Below, one piece after another: positions 19,935 to 31,219 of a DNA stretch of 64,000 nucleotides. Source of the stretch: Parietichytrium sp. I65-24A (lineage: Eukaryota > Sar > Bigyra > Thraustochytrida > Thraustochytriidae); the NCBI GenBank assembly GCA_012862575.1, contig BLSF01000103.1, positions 1 through 64,000 on the forward strand. Direction: 5' to 3'. Position numbers and translations under genes: made by a program. The notes beneath the pieces are model-generated. The model was not told where the DNA came from and did no database searches. It saw only the letters and a list, made by a program, of their open reading frames with translations. How positions within the stretch are numbered: position 1 is the stretch's first letter; each line of letters opens with the position of its first letter.

Positions 19935-21494
19935 CTTTTCGACCAATTAGCTTCCTGAGGCTCCCTCGAGACTCAACAGGTCAGCTCGTTCGAACGACTG
20001 ACAAGTATTGCACCGTTGCCGCTATCTCACGTGGCCGTCTCAGCTTGCGCAACGTCTTGCTGTTTGCAGCGCCTTGGCTCTTGCACTCGCCCTCGCTAAT
20101 CTTGCCACCCTCACAGCACTCGCCAGCGCCTCCTTATTCTCTTGCAACGTTGTCGCGTTGTGGGTGTTGTGGGTGTTGTGGGTGTTGTGGGTCTGGCTGA
20201 TGATGAACATGTCACACCAAGTCGACCAAGTCGCACTGCACGCATTGATCCGCTGCCGGTCCTATGCACTACTTACTGCCGCGCCTAGCAATCTGATGTG
20301 AAATGGTGAACTTGCAGCTGGCTGACTGATATGACTGACAGCACTGAGGGAGAGAGAGAGGAAGTTTTGAATGGGAACTACTAACAGCGCTAACAGTGCA
20401 ATCCATCATTCCATCCATTCCATTCCCCGCACTACCAGCTTTTACCAGCACATACCCCGTACCCAGTACACTCCTATGGCCAGAACGGGCTCTTAAGCGA
20501 TCATTAAAGGTATCGCTAAACGGCCTGAGGACCCTCGGTAATCCAATTACTGCAGTGCTTTCCGTCCCATTCCTCTCATCGCAGAAATTGCGGAAATGTC
20601 GGACTGCGAAAAGCTACATGGCTCTCTAGTCGCCCTTTAACACCCGTCTCCCTCAGTTGCTGCGGAACGAAAAATGCGTTCCGAGAGCCTCTGTGCACCC
20701 TGTGGACATCTATGGAACTTTGCCTTACAGTTGTGTGTAGATATCGTAGAAGATAGCGTACTTGCTGTACAAAACAGCGAGGAGCGCGTCATGCGCTTCG
20801 CTCTTTTGACGTTAGTGAGCCACAGCTTTCATGTTATAGAACAGGAAGAAAATCGAACCGCAATTCGTAAATAGTTTTTTAGCAGTGACAGCAAAAACAG
20901 CAGAATTCGGATGTTCCTGGACCCTTTACTCAGTCCGAGTATGTGACGAGATCGGATAAATCGCTCTTACTTTGCCTAAGTTTATGTCAGCCTGACTATG
21001 CCTGACTGATTGTAAAGCGCTGGCTGCAAGCGTAAAGAAAAGTGCGATGCTGACCACGTGATGCTGACAGCGAGTTTGTTTACAAGTGGCAACTAATTGT
21101 GAGAGCAGTTACATCTCCTCGAGACTCGGAGGCCCTTTTTTGGTGAACAGTTTACGGTGATATGAAAATCTGTGTTCTAAAATCGGCTATGAAAACTAAA
21201 CATTTGATGGAAAGAAGATCAGGCAAACTACTCCACCTGTGCGAAAAAGGGGCAAGGCCCATAATTTCATCACTCGCATACGCCAATCTATCGCTGAGCA
21301 TCACAGGCCATGCTTTATGGTTTCATGTCAAGTGATCTTCAGTCCAGATTCAACGCGTATTGCTGTTCCTGGTCGATTCGTAAAATTCAAAGCGCTTCCA
21401 AAACTGGAGTGAACAAAACTAATGTTTAGTGGCAATTCAATGATCAATAAATTAGCAAGAGCCCTCCCTTGCTATCACAGTCGAGTTCCAAGCT
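19935..21494. other. intergenic, no gene recognised
   Basis: Contains a 9-bp TGGGTGTTG repeat near 20155-20195 and otherwise unremarkable sequence. Short open frames have no coding character that I trust. It lies upstream of the MFS gene and downstream of the coiled-coil gene. Confidence 0.55.
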
Positions 21495-24335
21495 TCACCC
21501 TTTGGAGTTTAACTTCGCGGAGGCAGGGCGCCTCCGGTAAGTCTCCGGCTTGGACTTTTGGCGCATGGCAGTTTTAACTCCACGTTCGAGTTCATCTGGT
21601 TCACGGTACGAAGAGCTGCCTGCTACGACTCTGTCGCTATTCTCCGTTTCGTTTCTGTTGTTGTTGCTGTGAGAATTGTGAGAGCTGTGAGAGCTCGTTA
21701 GAGTACCCGTCGAGAGAATGTTGTTTGTCTCGACTTCTGGAAACGCTTGGTTCGGATGCACACCGGTGCTCACCGATTTTCTTTTACCGAACAACGAAAA
21801 TGATGATCGTTTCTCATTCATGCCGGAACCGAGAATCGACTCCGGGGATTCGTCACGGGCGTCCGTGAAGGGAGTGTTTTCCTCCTCAGATTTTTGAAGC
21901 TTTTGGTAGAGGGACATTAGACCTTGCTCGGCTTTCCTTGACTTTGCTTCGCTGGCTTGGAATTGCTTTAGAGAGAGCTCCATTTGCTCCTTCTCCGCGA
22001 CGGCTTGCTTTAGCCGCCCAGCCGCGTCCCCAAGCTTACGCTTTGTAGAGTCCAACACGCTACGGAGATCTGCCTTCTCAGAATCATTCACAATGCTCAG
22101 CCTTCGAAGTTCATCTACGTGCTTTTGCTGTATTTGAAGCACTTCTGTCTCCTTCAGTGCCTTCTCTTTCCAAAGGCTGTCCATTTCCCGCTGCAGCAGC
22201 TCCAGTCGACGGCCTTGCTCCTCTCGATGTGACTCAAACTCCTCGACTTGCTCCGTCAGAGCAGACTTCGCCTCAGATTCTCGCTTAAATGCCAGTTGCA
22301 GTGAACTTTCGAGCTCTCTCACCTTATTTTGAAGGGTCTCTTGTTCCTTGTACATTGCCCGCGCTTTCTCATTGAAAAGAACAACTTGGTCTGCCGCGTT
22401 CCTTTGCAATGTATCGAGCTCCTTTTGCAGCACATTCGACTTCTCTTCCAAGACAGTACGTTTGGATCGCTCGCTATCCAGCTCCACTCCCAAGATACGG
22501 AGCTGATCTTGATAGGACTTTGCTTGTTGTTGATGGTGAAGGCTCAAACTTCGAACCCTGCTCTGAATATCTCCTTTAAGAACCTCCATTTCAGATTCTA
22601 AACCTTCCTTCTCCGCTCTAGCTTTCTCGATTTCAGACGTTGCCCGCTCAACGTCTTGGACGTGCTTTGCCTTGGCTTCTCTAACAAATGTCTCCAACGT
22701 GCTTATTCGCTCGTCTTTGCTTCTGAGGGACAGCTCGAGTCTTTCAATTCCCTTCTCATAGTCTTCCTTTGCTGCGCTCTGTTGTCTTTTCAATTTGCTG
22801 ACTTCCGCTTCGCTAACCTCGGCCGCTGTCACCATCTCTGATTTGATCTCTTTCACCTGCCTCCTCAGCCTCTCTTCGCTTTCTGATTTGAGCGACAGCT
22901 CTTGTTGAAATTGCCCAACCTTTTGTTGGTAGGAAAGTTCTAGGTTCTGTTTGGACACCCGCTCCTCCTCCAGACGAGTCTGCAGAGTTTCCAGTTCTCC
23001 TTTGTGCTTTCGACGAAGGCTTTCAGCCTCATCTTGTAGTTCAGATACTCTTGAGCGTAACTTTGCAATTTGATCCTCAAAACCCGATCGGGCTTTCGAA
23101 GCCGTTTGAACGGATTGAGCATATTTAAGTTCCAGGGAATTGAACGCCTGCTCTTTGCTCGCGAGGTTGGCGCTGCTCTCGGCCAAGGCTTTTTCCTTCA
23201 AATCGATTGTCCGCTCTAGCCCCTCACAGTGTTTCTTGAGAACACCCAGCTCATCGGTCGTCGCCTGGATCTGGGCCTTGTGCTCTACCAGTGTTTTCTC
23301 CAGTAAGCTCGTCTGTTCGGATAATGTCTGAACACTCGCCTCCCACTTCGCCTTCTCTTCCGCGAATTGTGCCTCCTTTGCAGCTTTCAACATTTGTGCG
23401 TCTCTTGTCGCAAGTTGCAACAGCGACTCGACCTCTGCCTTCTCTTCTCTATATTTTTCCACGGATATTCGAAAGCCGTCGTTAGCTTCTTGAAGCTTGA
23501 CAATTTTGGTTGAGCACATCTCTTGAAATTTTCGAAATTTATCTTTCAAGATTTCTGTAGTTGCCTTCAGCTTTTTGTTCTCCTCCGACAGTAACAACAG
23601 CTCCTTGTTTTTCACGTTCCCCTCCTCCAGTAGGCTCTTTTCTGAAAGCTTGGTCTTGTCGAGAGTAGCCAATAAATTTTTCTCGCGATTTTGTAGCAGC
23701 TCATTTTCGTTCCGCGCTTCTAATACATTTTTATGAAGACTCTTCTCACGCTCAGTTGCCTGAGCCAATTCCGTAGTGAGGCTTTCCACCTTGCTCTCCA
23801 GAATCAGTCCGTCATCTTGGCTCTGCTGCGCTACCTTGCTGAGTGATTCTATCTGTTGCTCCAATTTCGATACTTTTGCGTCGCCGCTTGATTTAAGCAG
23901 AGTAAGTTCTGTTCTGAGACCTTCTATGATCTTCAGGTTTTGCAGTTTGTCTGCAGCGGCGGCCTCGATCTGCGCCCTGCATCGAGTGATCTCCTCGGAA
24001 CGGCTTTGAAGCTGCCCATCCAGCTGGTTGACTCTTTCCTGAAGAGCTCGCACTGATGATTCGAACCCAGCTCTGATTTTCTTCTGATCCTCAGACGCCT
24101 TTTGCAGTCTCACGATGTGCTCCCCTTGCTGCTGCGAGTGCTGCTCGAGGTCTTTGAACTTCCTCTCTGCCAGCTCCCGCTGTCCCTGTGCATCCTCCAG
24201 CTCTTTGCCAAGCCGTTTCGAGGCCTCTTGCTCTTGCGCGAGAGATCTTCGGATGGACTCCACATCGAAGGCCTGCTGTTCGGCCTGGAGCACGGCCTGA
24301 CGAAGTTGGCCCAAGAGGCCGCCATCTACGTCCAT
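21495..24335 (-). CDS. long coiled-coil protein
   Basis: 946 aa from the ATG at 24335. The frame extends 103 codons further upstream, but that part is repeat-derived (Ser-Ile) and probably 5' UTR. From about residue 10 to 800 the protein is an almost unbroken heptad coiled coil rich in Glu, Lys, Gln and Leu. The tail is Ser/Asn-rich (HSSHNSHSNNNRNETENS) and ends in a basic segment (KSKPETYRRRPASAKLNSKG). There are no motor, kinase or zinc motifs. Such proteins act as scaffolds at centrosomes, basal bodies, Golgi or junctions, and which applies cannot be read from a coiled coil. It is divergent from the gene starting at 25463. Confidence 0.85.
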   Translation of the reverse strand: MDVDGGLLGQLRQAVLQAEQQAFDVESIRRSLAQEQEASKRLGKELEDAQGQRELAERKFKDLEQHSQQQGEHIVRLQKASEDQKKIRAGFESSVRALQERVNQLDGQLQSRSEEITRCRAQIEAAAADKLQNLKIIEGLRTELTLLKSSGDAKVSKLEQQIESLSKVAQQSQDDGLILESKVESLTTELAQATEREKSLHKNVLEARNENELLQNREKNLLATLDKTKLSEKSLLEEGNVKNKELLLLSEENKKLKATTEILKDKFRKFQEMCSTKIVKLQEANDGFRISVEKYREEKAEVESLLQLATRDAQMLKAAKEAQFAEEKAKWEASVQTLSEQTSLLEKTLVEHKAQIQATTDELGVLKKHCEGLERTIDLKEKALAESSANLASKEQAFNSLELKYAQSVQTASKARSGFEDQIAKLRSRVSELQDEAESLRRKHKGELETLQTRLEEERVSKQNLELSYQQKVGQFQQELSLKSESEERLRRQVKEIKSEMVTAAEVSEAEVSKLKRQQSAAKEDYEKGIERLELSLRSKDERISTLETFVREAKAKHVQDVERATSEIEKARAEKEGLESEMEVLKGDIQSRVRSLSLHHQQQAKSYQDQLRILGVELDSERSKRTVLEEKSNVLQKELDTLQRNAADQVVLFNEKARAMYKEQETLQNKVRELESSLQLAFKRESEAKSALTEQVEEFESHREEQGRRLELLQREMDSLWKEKALKETEVLQIQQKHVDELRRLSIVNDSEKADLRSVLDSTKRKLGDAAGRLKQAVAEKEQMELSLKQFQASEAKSRKAEQGLMSLYQKLQKSEEENTPFTDARDESPESILGSGMNEKRSSFSLFGKRKSVSTGVHPNQAFPEVETNNILSTGTLTSSHSSHNSHSNNNRNETENSDRVVAGSSSYREPDELERGVKTAMRQKSKPETYRRRPASAKLNSKG

Positions 24336-25462
24336 GCCAGGCCCGCGGCTTGCCCGTTCCCGGCCTGTGCATGCAACGATTGTCAGCCAATTATTCGCTG
24401 TGCTCTGCCCTGCTCTGCTGGGAGATATGAATGGGTATTGGGTTTGGAGGTCGATGGATAGGCAAATGGCAACGCCGTGGCTCAAGCCCGGGCTCCTCGG
24501 AGAGAGAGCCGCACGCGAATGGTCAATCAATGATGGAAGCTGGATGGAGACAGAAACAGAAATAGAAATAGAAATAGAAACAGAGAGAGCCGAGAGCGTT
24601 GAGACCGTTCTCTGCCTTGTGTGCACTCGCACCATCGCACTCACTGATGATACACTGATGATACTCGCTGTCAGTGCAGTATTCGAGTAGGAGACTAGGA
24701 AGCAGCTACCTCCGTATAGTGAATATTCTAGAGAACAATCTCAAGTTCCATGTTTTTGTCCGTTCAATCAGCTCAACTCAGGCTCAGTCTCGGCGGCGCG
24801 GGGATACTGCTAGAGTAGCTTGTAGCTCTCTGTCGCCAGTGGAGTAGGAGTGTTCGTTCGTTCAGAGTCAATGGCGTGCCAGAGGCTGTGGAGAACGTGA
24901 GACAGGTTCGATGTTGAACAAGTTGAAGTTGAGCGAGCTGAATAAGAATATATGGATATGTATATGGCGTGTGTCCCTGAGTCTCTCCGGGTCTTCCAAG
25001 CAGCCACTCTGGAAGCTCGCCTTGGGATATATTCTTTCCTTTGTGCATTGTAAGTGTTATAGTAGATGTGAGCCGCAGATCGATTGTCGGGCGCAGCTCC
25101 AGGGTCAATTGAAAAGTGTTTTTTCCACCCCCGCCGAATGAATCCCGAAAGCTGCAACCAAACAGTCAAACCGGAGCACACTAGAGCTAGAAACACAAAT
25201 CCGAAAAGAGGCCAGCTCGCTGAAGAGCTCTAGCATTAATAGATAAGCTCCAGTCGAATTTTCTAATTCCAATTTTGTCTAGCAGCGCAAGGCCTGAATT
25301 GTTGGGGAGGCACGGTCCAAATCACGGTTTTGACTTGTGCGAAGAGGAGCCAAGGGGTTCCCAAAAGTGACGGGACCTGTTGCCAATGAAACCTTTGGAA
25401 GAGCGTGGTCAAGTCACACGAAAAAGCAGGAGTGGCGGTCGCACGCGCTTGCTTTCGCCGTG
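24336..25462. other. divergent intergenic region
   Basis: Shared upstream region of the coiled-coil gene (-) and the EF-hand-like gene (+). An AGAAACAGAAATAG repeat lies at 24545-24588 and is translated in the falsely extended coiled-coil frame. No gene seen. Confidence 0.6.
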
Positions 25463-26629
25463 ATGCCGCCCGCGAAAAGGCGGGTGAGAGCCCGTCGAGC
25501 GGACAGAGCCTTGCCTCAATTGCAGCCACAAGTCTCCAGCGAGTCACTTGATGAGCTCGTCGAGAAAGTCCAAGCCAGCTCCTTTGCGGCGCGCTCCGAG
25601 CTTGCCATCAAACAACAAAATCAACACTCAAAGAAACAGACTGCGATTCCCTTCGATCCTCTTGACCCTTTTGCTTTGCTCCACGCGTCTCGAGAAATTC
25701 GGCAAAAACCATTCCTGAGGCCGGAGGACCAATTTGTTCCTCACGTCGATGTCAGTGCTGTGGAATCGCTCGTCCCTATTACTTATAAAGCAGCGCTGCG
25801 AGATGCTCGCCAGCTCGAGTTGGAGGCTAAGCAGCAAATTCATATCGAGCAGGACAGAGCGCAACGGCGAAGTGCACTTCGAAAAGAGAGGAAGCAGCAT
25901 TTAGGGGAGAGAAAGAAAATGCAAAGAAAGCAGCAAGACCGCTCTGCAAGACAAGAACAAATAGGAGCGTCGCAACTTATTCAGACTGCAGCAGCGAATG
26001 TGAAATACCTTTTCAAGGAATTCCGTGAAGCAGATCCTAAGCAGTCGGGTTTCGTCCCGAAGCAAGTCTTTCTGCAAATCATCCAGAAAATCTCGACCAA
26101 ATGCAAGTGGAGAGCCAAAGACATTGACAAACTCACAGAGGCCCTATTGCAAGGAACAATTGTAGATTATCGCCCGATCCTTTCCGGCGAAACTTCAGGA
26201 AGACTTCGAAAAGAAACTTTTGGCGAACCAGGTCATACCTCCAGCGCACCCGAACTCTTGCGTCGAACGATTCAGAATCAGACCACGGAGCTGAACGACC
26301 GCCAATTGCGACATAGCTTTGCGTCCCAAAAATACAAAGATACCAAGCATCTCATCCGGCCAGGAACCGGGGCAGACGGCTTTTTCCCGGACGTTGAAAG
26401 ATTTCAGACGACAGCCCAATCTCCTGCAGCGGAAAGTAAGTGGGAAACCCAGTTTGCCCTTCGAAGAGATAGGAGCCTAAGCAAAGCGCACTCCGTTGAC
26501 AGGTTTCAGAAACGTATTAGCGATTTCGTTGCAGGCAGAGAAAAGATGAATGAGGAGCGACGCTTGGGAAGGGAAGCTTCTCTTTCTCACCAAAGAGAGC
26601 TGTACTTGTCAAGACTCTCATTCTATTGA
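25463..26629 (+). CDS. EF-hand-like, Arg/Gln-rich protein of unknown function
   Basis: 388 aa from the first in-frame ATG at 25463. The N-terminus is basic (PPAKRRVRARRADR). Residues about 108-165 form a Lys/Gln/Arg/Glu-rich helix. At about 179-208 there is one EF-hand-like unit (VKYLFKEFREADPKQSGFVP) with D, Q/S and G in the calcium-loop positions, followed by a helix. The rest is charged, with a repeated fondness for RF/RR. The layout recalls flagellar-associated and microtubule-associated EF-hand proteins of protists. That comparison is loose, and no family name is justified. Confidence 0.75.
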   Translation: MPPAKRRVRARRADRALPQLQPQVSSESLDELVEKVQASSFAARSELAIKQQNQHSKKQTAIPFDPLDPFALLHASREIRQKPFLRPEDQFVPHVDVSAVESLVPITYKAALRDARQLELEAKQQIHIEQDRAQRRSALRKERKQHLGERKKMQRKQQDRSARQEQIGASQLIQTAAANVKYLFKEFREADPKQSGFVPKQVFLQIIQKISTKCKWRAKDIDKLTEALLQGTIVDYRPILSGETSGRLRKETFGEPGHTSSAPELLRRTIQNQTTELNDRQLRHSFASQKYKDTKHLIRPGTGADGFFPDVERFQTTAQSPAAESKWETQFALRRDRSLSKAHSVDRFQKRISDFVAGREKMNEERRLGREASLSHQRELYLSRLSFY

Positions 26630-27128
26630 ATATATTTCTGCGATGAATTGGTTTCTTAGTGGTTTTGTTTTTAAAAGTGTAAACTGTGTATATCTTTAAT
26701 AATATTTCGATTTGTGAGCACCTCTTCACCGCACGCACGAGTCGATGCCGTGTATGTTCGTGTCCCGGCATTCAGTCGTTACAGCGAGTGCTTGTATTGC
26801 GAGGACTTCGCATACCGCGAGCAGGAAGAAAATGAAGTGCGCAATCCATTTAGATTCGAGTTTAAATACAAAGAAGACTTGTATACTATTGAGCTCAACA
26901 CCCCTGTTCATTGATCTCCGTAAGCTCTTTGGGAGCCGAGTTCACAAAGAATGGATTGTGCCCCCTCTACCAAACTAACAGGACTATATTTAAAAAAAGC
27001 AAAGACACAGCACGCCAATGTGCCAAACAATAACATGACAAACAAATCCCCAAACTTGGGATCGCTCGAATATGCCCAATTTATACAAATCAATTGCCAC
27101 GCACAAACTTCTCTCAATTTCCCAGATA
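26630..27128. other. convergent intergenic spacer
   Basis: AT-rich 3' regions of the EF-hand-like gene (+) and the TM2 fusion gene (-). Nothing else seen. Confidence 0.6.
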
Positions 27129-29834
27129 TTACACCGAGAGGCTCGCGAGTTCAATCTGTCCATCTCCAGCTTGTCCGCTATTCGAAGATCGATCTTCGGG
27201 GCGCGTTTGGCCCTCGCGGTCGAGGTCTTCAATCCTCTTTTGTACCAACTGGCGGAGCCGGAATCCATCTGCAATCCAGCCAATCCCGAGCAAGCCAAGA
27301 GTGCACATGTACAAGTAAAACATCTTCTTGTCGCCCAGGTAGAGATAGTGCATGCCAAAAAGCCCGCCCGGCATCCACAGCAAGTAAGTGTCCAGTAGTG
27401 TTGGGTTTCGGCAGTCTGAGAAAGCACTATAGGTAATGCGATGCTCATACATATTCGATAAACGACATGAGTCCAGAAGCCAGCCACTTCCCAGAGAAGC
27501 CAAAGAGAAGGTGTAATACAAGCCCCATTTCGTGTTGCCCAGAGCGTAACGATGTCCGCCAACGAGGCCGAGCACCGACCAAACGAGGTACGTCTCTCCT
27601 AACGTGCACTCAGATCCTTCCTCATTCCTGTTCACACGATTGACCAGAGACGGCAGCCTAACCAGGTCATAGACCCAACCGACGAGGAATAGACCAAGAG
27701 TGCAAGCATAAAGAGTCCCCCAACCGTACCGGTTGAGATAAAAGTGATGGCCGCCAAAGACACCCGAAAGAACGCAATAGACGTATGCTTCACTCAAACG
27801 GTAAACTGGACTGTGCGCAATGCGGTCTTCCACGATCAGAGGGTGAACAGGCACAGTTGGGTCGTAGCCAGCAAGTGCCGGAGGGCTTGAAGAGACATCT
27901 TGTTCGAATGTGCCCTGAGACCCCGTCCCAGCACCTTGCATCTCCTCAAACGCTGGCGCACTTGCCGGCGCAGACAGTGTGGAGCTTCTAGTTGGGGAAC
28001 GTGAAGGAGAGTGCTCCACTTGTGCCTTAGAAGACACTTTGCTTCCCTTTGGCGAAACCAACGCAATTGCGGAGTTGGCTCTGGCGCTCTGCGAGCTACT
28101 CTCCCTAACCTCAACGCCACGAAAGGCAGCTTGATCAGAACTAGTTTTGCGGATGGCTTGAGAAAGGCCAGAGGACGCATCACCGGGAGACTTTGAAGAT
28201 GCCATGGCTTCCTCTGAAATTGCCAAGTTCCTTCTCACTTGGTGCGCCAGATCGGAATTTGGCTTTGCCTTAAAGTTCGGGTCGTCGGGCCTGATGCGTT
28301 TCCTCATATCTTCATACTCGTCCGCCTCGTGCAAGCTATCCAGTGGACTGCCAACTGAGCTTTCAGAAGCAGGCTGCATATTTCTCCGCTTCTTCGATTT
28401 TGAATGCGATGATTCCCCTGACTCTGAAGCACTCCCAGATTTCTGCATCGTCTCAATTTCGCGTGCTAGAGTACGAGTGCTAGCAATTTGAAAGTAATGT
28501 GTTTCCGCGTTCGACAAAATACGGAACCCATCACCCTCCTTCACAGCACAAATTACTTCAAAAGTATACTTCGGAGCAAGGTTCGGTCTGTCCTTTGGTC
28601 GTCTCTTTTTGGAGAGCTCTACGGTTAGCTTCCAACAGCTTGCATTGAAGGTGATGAGCCGACGCGTCGACGTTTCCAAGCTGGTCTTTCCCAGAAGGCA
28701 GTGTGCCTTTAAACTATTAAACTCCGAAGGAGATAACACCATTCCTCCCGCCAGACTCGTGCTCTGCCCGTCGTCGGCTGCCAGATTTATCCTAGCTAAA
28801 GCAATCACTTCCAGCTCACTGACATCCACTCCGTCGAGAACGGCCTTCACCGGGCCGCTGCAAGTTCCTCCCCCACTGATCTTGTGTTTCAGATCCTTTA
28901 CCCTCACCAAATAATAGTCTCCAAACTCCGGGCAGAACGGGAAGCACTGTAGGTTCTTCCTGTCGTTGCGCCAGTACTTTGTGTGAAAAGGAGTAACGAT
29001 ACTCACACGGAAACCTTGCAGGGACGGACTTGCCGGTGGGACAGTCTCAACTGGGATCCTGTAACCGAAATCGGTTTCGATTTCTTCGTGCTTGGTCGGG
29101 CTCTGTCCATTAGGAATGTGGGCATGATCGTGTCCGTAGGTGTAGTCTTGAGAATGTTCCCAAACGTCTCGTGAAGGTTCCTGTTGAAATCGCGTCGCTT
29201 CTACCCCTCCAGCAGCGGGGAACAGCATTGCTGGATCGTGAAGATCCTCATGTTTAACGGGAGGCAGACCTGTGGGGTGAAGATAGGGCTCAGAGGTCTG
29301 GCTTCCGGAAGGCATGTAGGAGGCGGCCATACTTCTGTCGTCGTACATCTCCTCCGGGTAGTAGGCGTGATGTCCATTCATCTTGTTGTTGCTGTTCCGC
29401 GTGACCTCGTCGATTGTCAGATCAGGCACATGTTCAGGAAACGCGCCGCTGTTCCCGGACACTGGAATCCGATCACCGTTGTGAAGCCCTGGGTCGGAGT
29501 AGTGGTGGTATTCGTGTGTGTGCCCATTGTAAGGCAGTGGTCTGTCGTCGTACGGAATGGCAAAGTCCATGTCATGTGTTACCTCGTAGTCCAGCGACTC
29601 CATGAATCCGTCAAGCGAGTCTGTCTCTTCTTTGATGTGTACTCCGTTTCCAGTGTCTGCGCCTTCCGCGATAGTTTGCAGCTGATACCCGTCGTCTTGC
29701 CCTGGAGACATGACGTGCGTACCAGAGTCGGACGCGCTCGTCGCGCTGTTGTAACCGGAACTGTAGGGAGAGAACGGCGCATCCAGGGGCGAGAAGAGCA
29801 CCTCTGGCAAGTCGTCAAAGTCAACTCCGTCCAT
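27129..29834 (-). CDS. KNLxCFPxC regulator-like domain fused to three TM2 modules
   Basis: 901 aa from the first ATG at 29834, as one uninterrupted frame. Residues 1-110 are acidic with Pro/Ser/Leu clusters (VDFDDLPEVLFSPLD), resembling an activation region. SUMO-type motifs occur (IKEE, VKHED, TKHEE). Residues about 274-466 hold a domain with KNLQCFPFCPEFGDYY and a later TFEV...FRIL...YFQI run, matching the gene at 10631 in order and spacing. A basic KSKKRR follows. The C-terminus has three TM2 units at about 683-735, 748-803 and 816-868, each with two hydrophobic spans, GG(H)-type turns and a terminal D.xR (for example GGHHFYLNRYGWG). I infer a membrane-anchored regulator that could be released by cleavage. 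This architecture is not one I know. Confidence 0.85.
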   Translation of the reverse strand: MDGVDFDDLPEVLFSPLDAPFSPYSSGYNSATSASDSGTHVMSPGQDDGYQLQTIAEGADTGNGVHIKEETDSLDGFMESLDYEVTHDMDFAIPYDDRPLPYNGHTHEYHHYSDPGLHNGDRIPVSGNSGAFPEHVPDLTIDEVTRNSNNKMNGHHAYYPEEMYDDRSMAASYMPSGSQTSEPYLHPTGLPPVKHEDLHDPAMLFPAAGGVEATRFQQEPSRDVWEHSQDYTYGHDHAHIPNGQSPTKHEEIETDFGYRIPVETVPPASPSLQGFRVSIVTPFHTKYWRNDRKNLQCFPFCPEFGDYYLVRVKDLKHKISGGGTCSGPVKAVLDGVDVSELEVIALARINLAADDGQSTSLAGGMVLSPSEFNSLKAHCLLGKTSLETSTRRLITFNASCWKLTVELSKKRRPKDRPNLAPKYTFEVICAVKEGDGFRILSNAETHYFQIASTRTLAREIETMQKSGSASESGESSHSKSKKRRNMQPASESSVGSPLDSLHEADEYEDMRKRIRPDDPNFKAKPNSDLAHQVRRNLAISEEAMASSKSPGDASSGLSQAIRKTSSDQAAFRGVEVRESSSQSARANSAIALVSPKGSKVSSKAQVEHSPSRSPTRSSTLSAPASAPAFEEMQGAGTGSQGTFEQDVSSSPPALAGYDPTVPVHPLIVEDRIAHSPVYRLSEAYVYCVLSGVFGGHHFYLNRYGWGTLYACTLGLFLVGWVYDLVRLPSLVNRVNRNEEGSECTLGETYLVWSVLGLVGGHRYALGNTKWGLYYTFSLASLGSGWLLDSCRLSNMYEHRITYSAFSDCRNPTLLDTYLLWMPGGLFGMHYLYLGDKKMFYLYMCTLGLLGIGWIADGFRLRQLVQKRIEDLDREGQTRPEDRSSNSGQAGDGQIELASLSV

Positions 29835-30720
29835 TGCGCCAAGAGCTGACCAGCCACCCGCCACCCAGCCGCACGAAAGGAGGCCAAAGCCAAGTCGGAC
29901 CAGCTACAGGTCACCAACACCAAAGTGGCAACAACAACTTTCCTTCACCTAAAAGAGCAGCCCCTCGGTCCCCACTCCCGTCCGTAGCCCGAACCTGAAC
30001 TGCCGGAGTGAATAATGTGCAGTGCGACCAAGTAGACCAAGTAGACAGGTGTTCCCTTGGCCCTTTGGCACTTGGCCCGTGTCAAAAAGCGGCGAGCAGA
30101 GCTATTGTCGCAGGCTCCTCCGTTCCTACACTGGCTCAGCTCGCGTGCCCCTCACAGTTTCCTCTTTCTCCTCTTTCTCCTCTTCTCTTCTTCTCCTCAC
30201 TCACTCACTCACTCAGTCGAGGTGGTCGCTCTGCGCACTCTGCGCACAATTCGTGTCAGACGGTGGGCAACTTTGGGCTAGCTAGCTTTTTCCCTTCTCC
30301 CTCTTTTCCCTCTCGCGAAACTTGTACATCAGGAATTGAGTCACACGCTTCGCTCGGCTTCCTATTGTTCGCTAACGCACTCTGTACATGAAGGTGAGTA
30401 GCACACTATGCTAGGTAGCGCATTTTATAAGGCTGCGGTAGTGGGGGTTAGCGACGGCCACTAGTTACTCTACGACGCTATTAATAACAAATAGCGCGGC
30501 ACTATGGTCTGCTTCTACTGAAACTAATTGAGCATGCTACTAGCTAGCTAGTAGCCAGTCATACCGTGATAGGTGTGGTATGGGCCATCTCAGACACACC
30601 ACAACCGACACTCAGGCTCCGCGGCCTTGTCAAACACTCACATGAAGAACTCGCACATTACACATACAGCAATTGGAGTTCGTTGTCCACGTGGGCATGG
30701 ACATGAAACTGCTGAAACAC

Positions 30721-30760
30721 GCTGGAACCTGCTGGAACCTGCTGGAACCTGCTGGAACCC
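30721..30760. repeat. (GCTGGAACCT)4 tandem repeat
   Basis: Four 10-bp units, the last ending in CCC. Confidence 0.9.
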
Positions 30761-31169
30761 ACGGATCTCGCGAATCTTGACGGTCAAGCGACAAACAGCA
30801 AGCATACTACTGTTACTATAGAGCCCTATTATAGTAGATATAGTAGCTCTTTAATAATAAGCTAGAGTACTAATGAACGCTATATACGTTCATTGTCCGA
30901 TTACCGCCCTATTAATAGCTAGCTACCTGAGATACCAGAGTACCGGCAGTGCGACTGTAGCCTTTACGAATGCTTTTGATACTACTTTAGAGAGCTACTG
31001 ATGAGTACAACTAGTAGACGGCTTGGAGAGAGTGGGAAGGTAAATGGTACTCAGTACTCAGTATCCTGATGTACCACTCAGTATCTTGGAATTTGTTGGT
31101 CCTGTGGGGTCTGTGATGGTCTCTGGGGTTACTGGGGTTAAAGTTTGGGTCATTTGTTTGGGATCATTC

Positions 31170-31219
31170 GAGTCAGAGTCAACAGAGTCAACAGGGTCAA
31201 TAGAGTCAACAGAGTCAAC
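31170..31219. repeat. (AGAGTCAAC)n tandem repeat
   Basis: About five units of a 9-bp motif with one or two base changes, about 120 bases upstream of the first exon of the lactonase-like gene. Confidence 0.85.

Noticed and set aside
24336-24644. 103-codon upstream extension of the coiled-coil gene
   Set aside because: It has no coiled-coil character and is built from the AGAAATAG repeat. The ATG at 24335 is the better start.
25337-25462. 42-codon upstream extension of the EF-hand-like gene
   Set aside because: It begins at GTG and shows no coding pattern. The ATG at 25463 is preferred.
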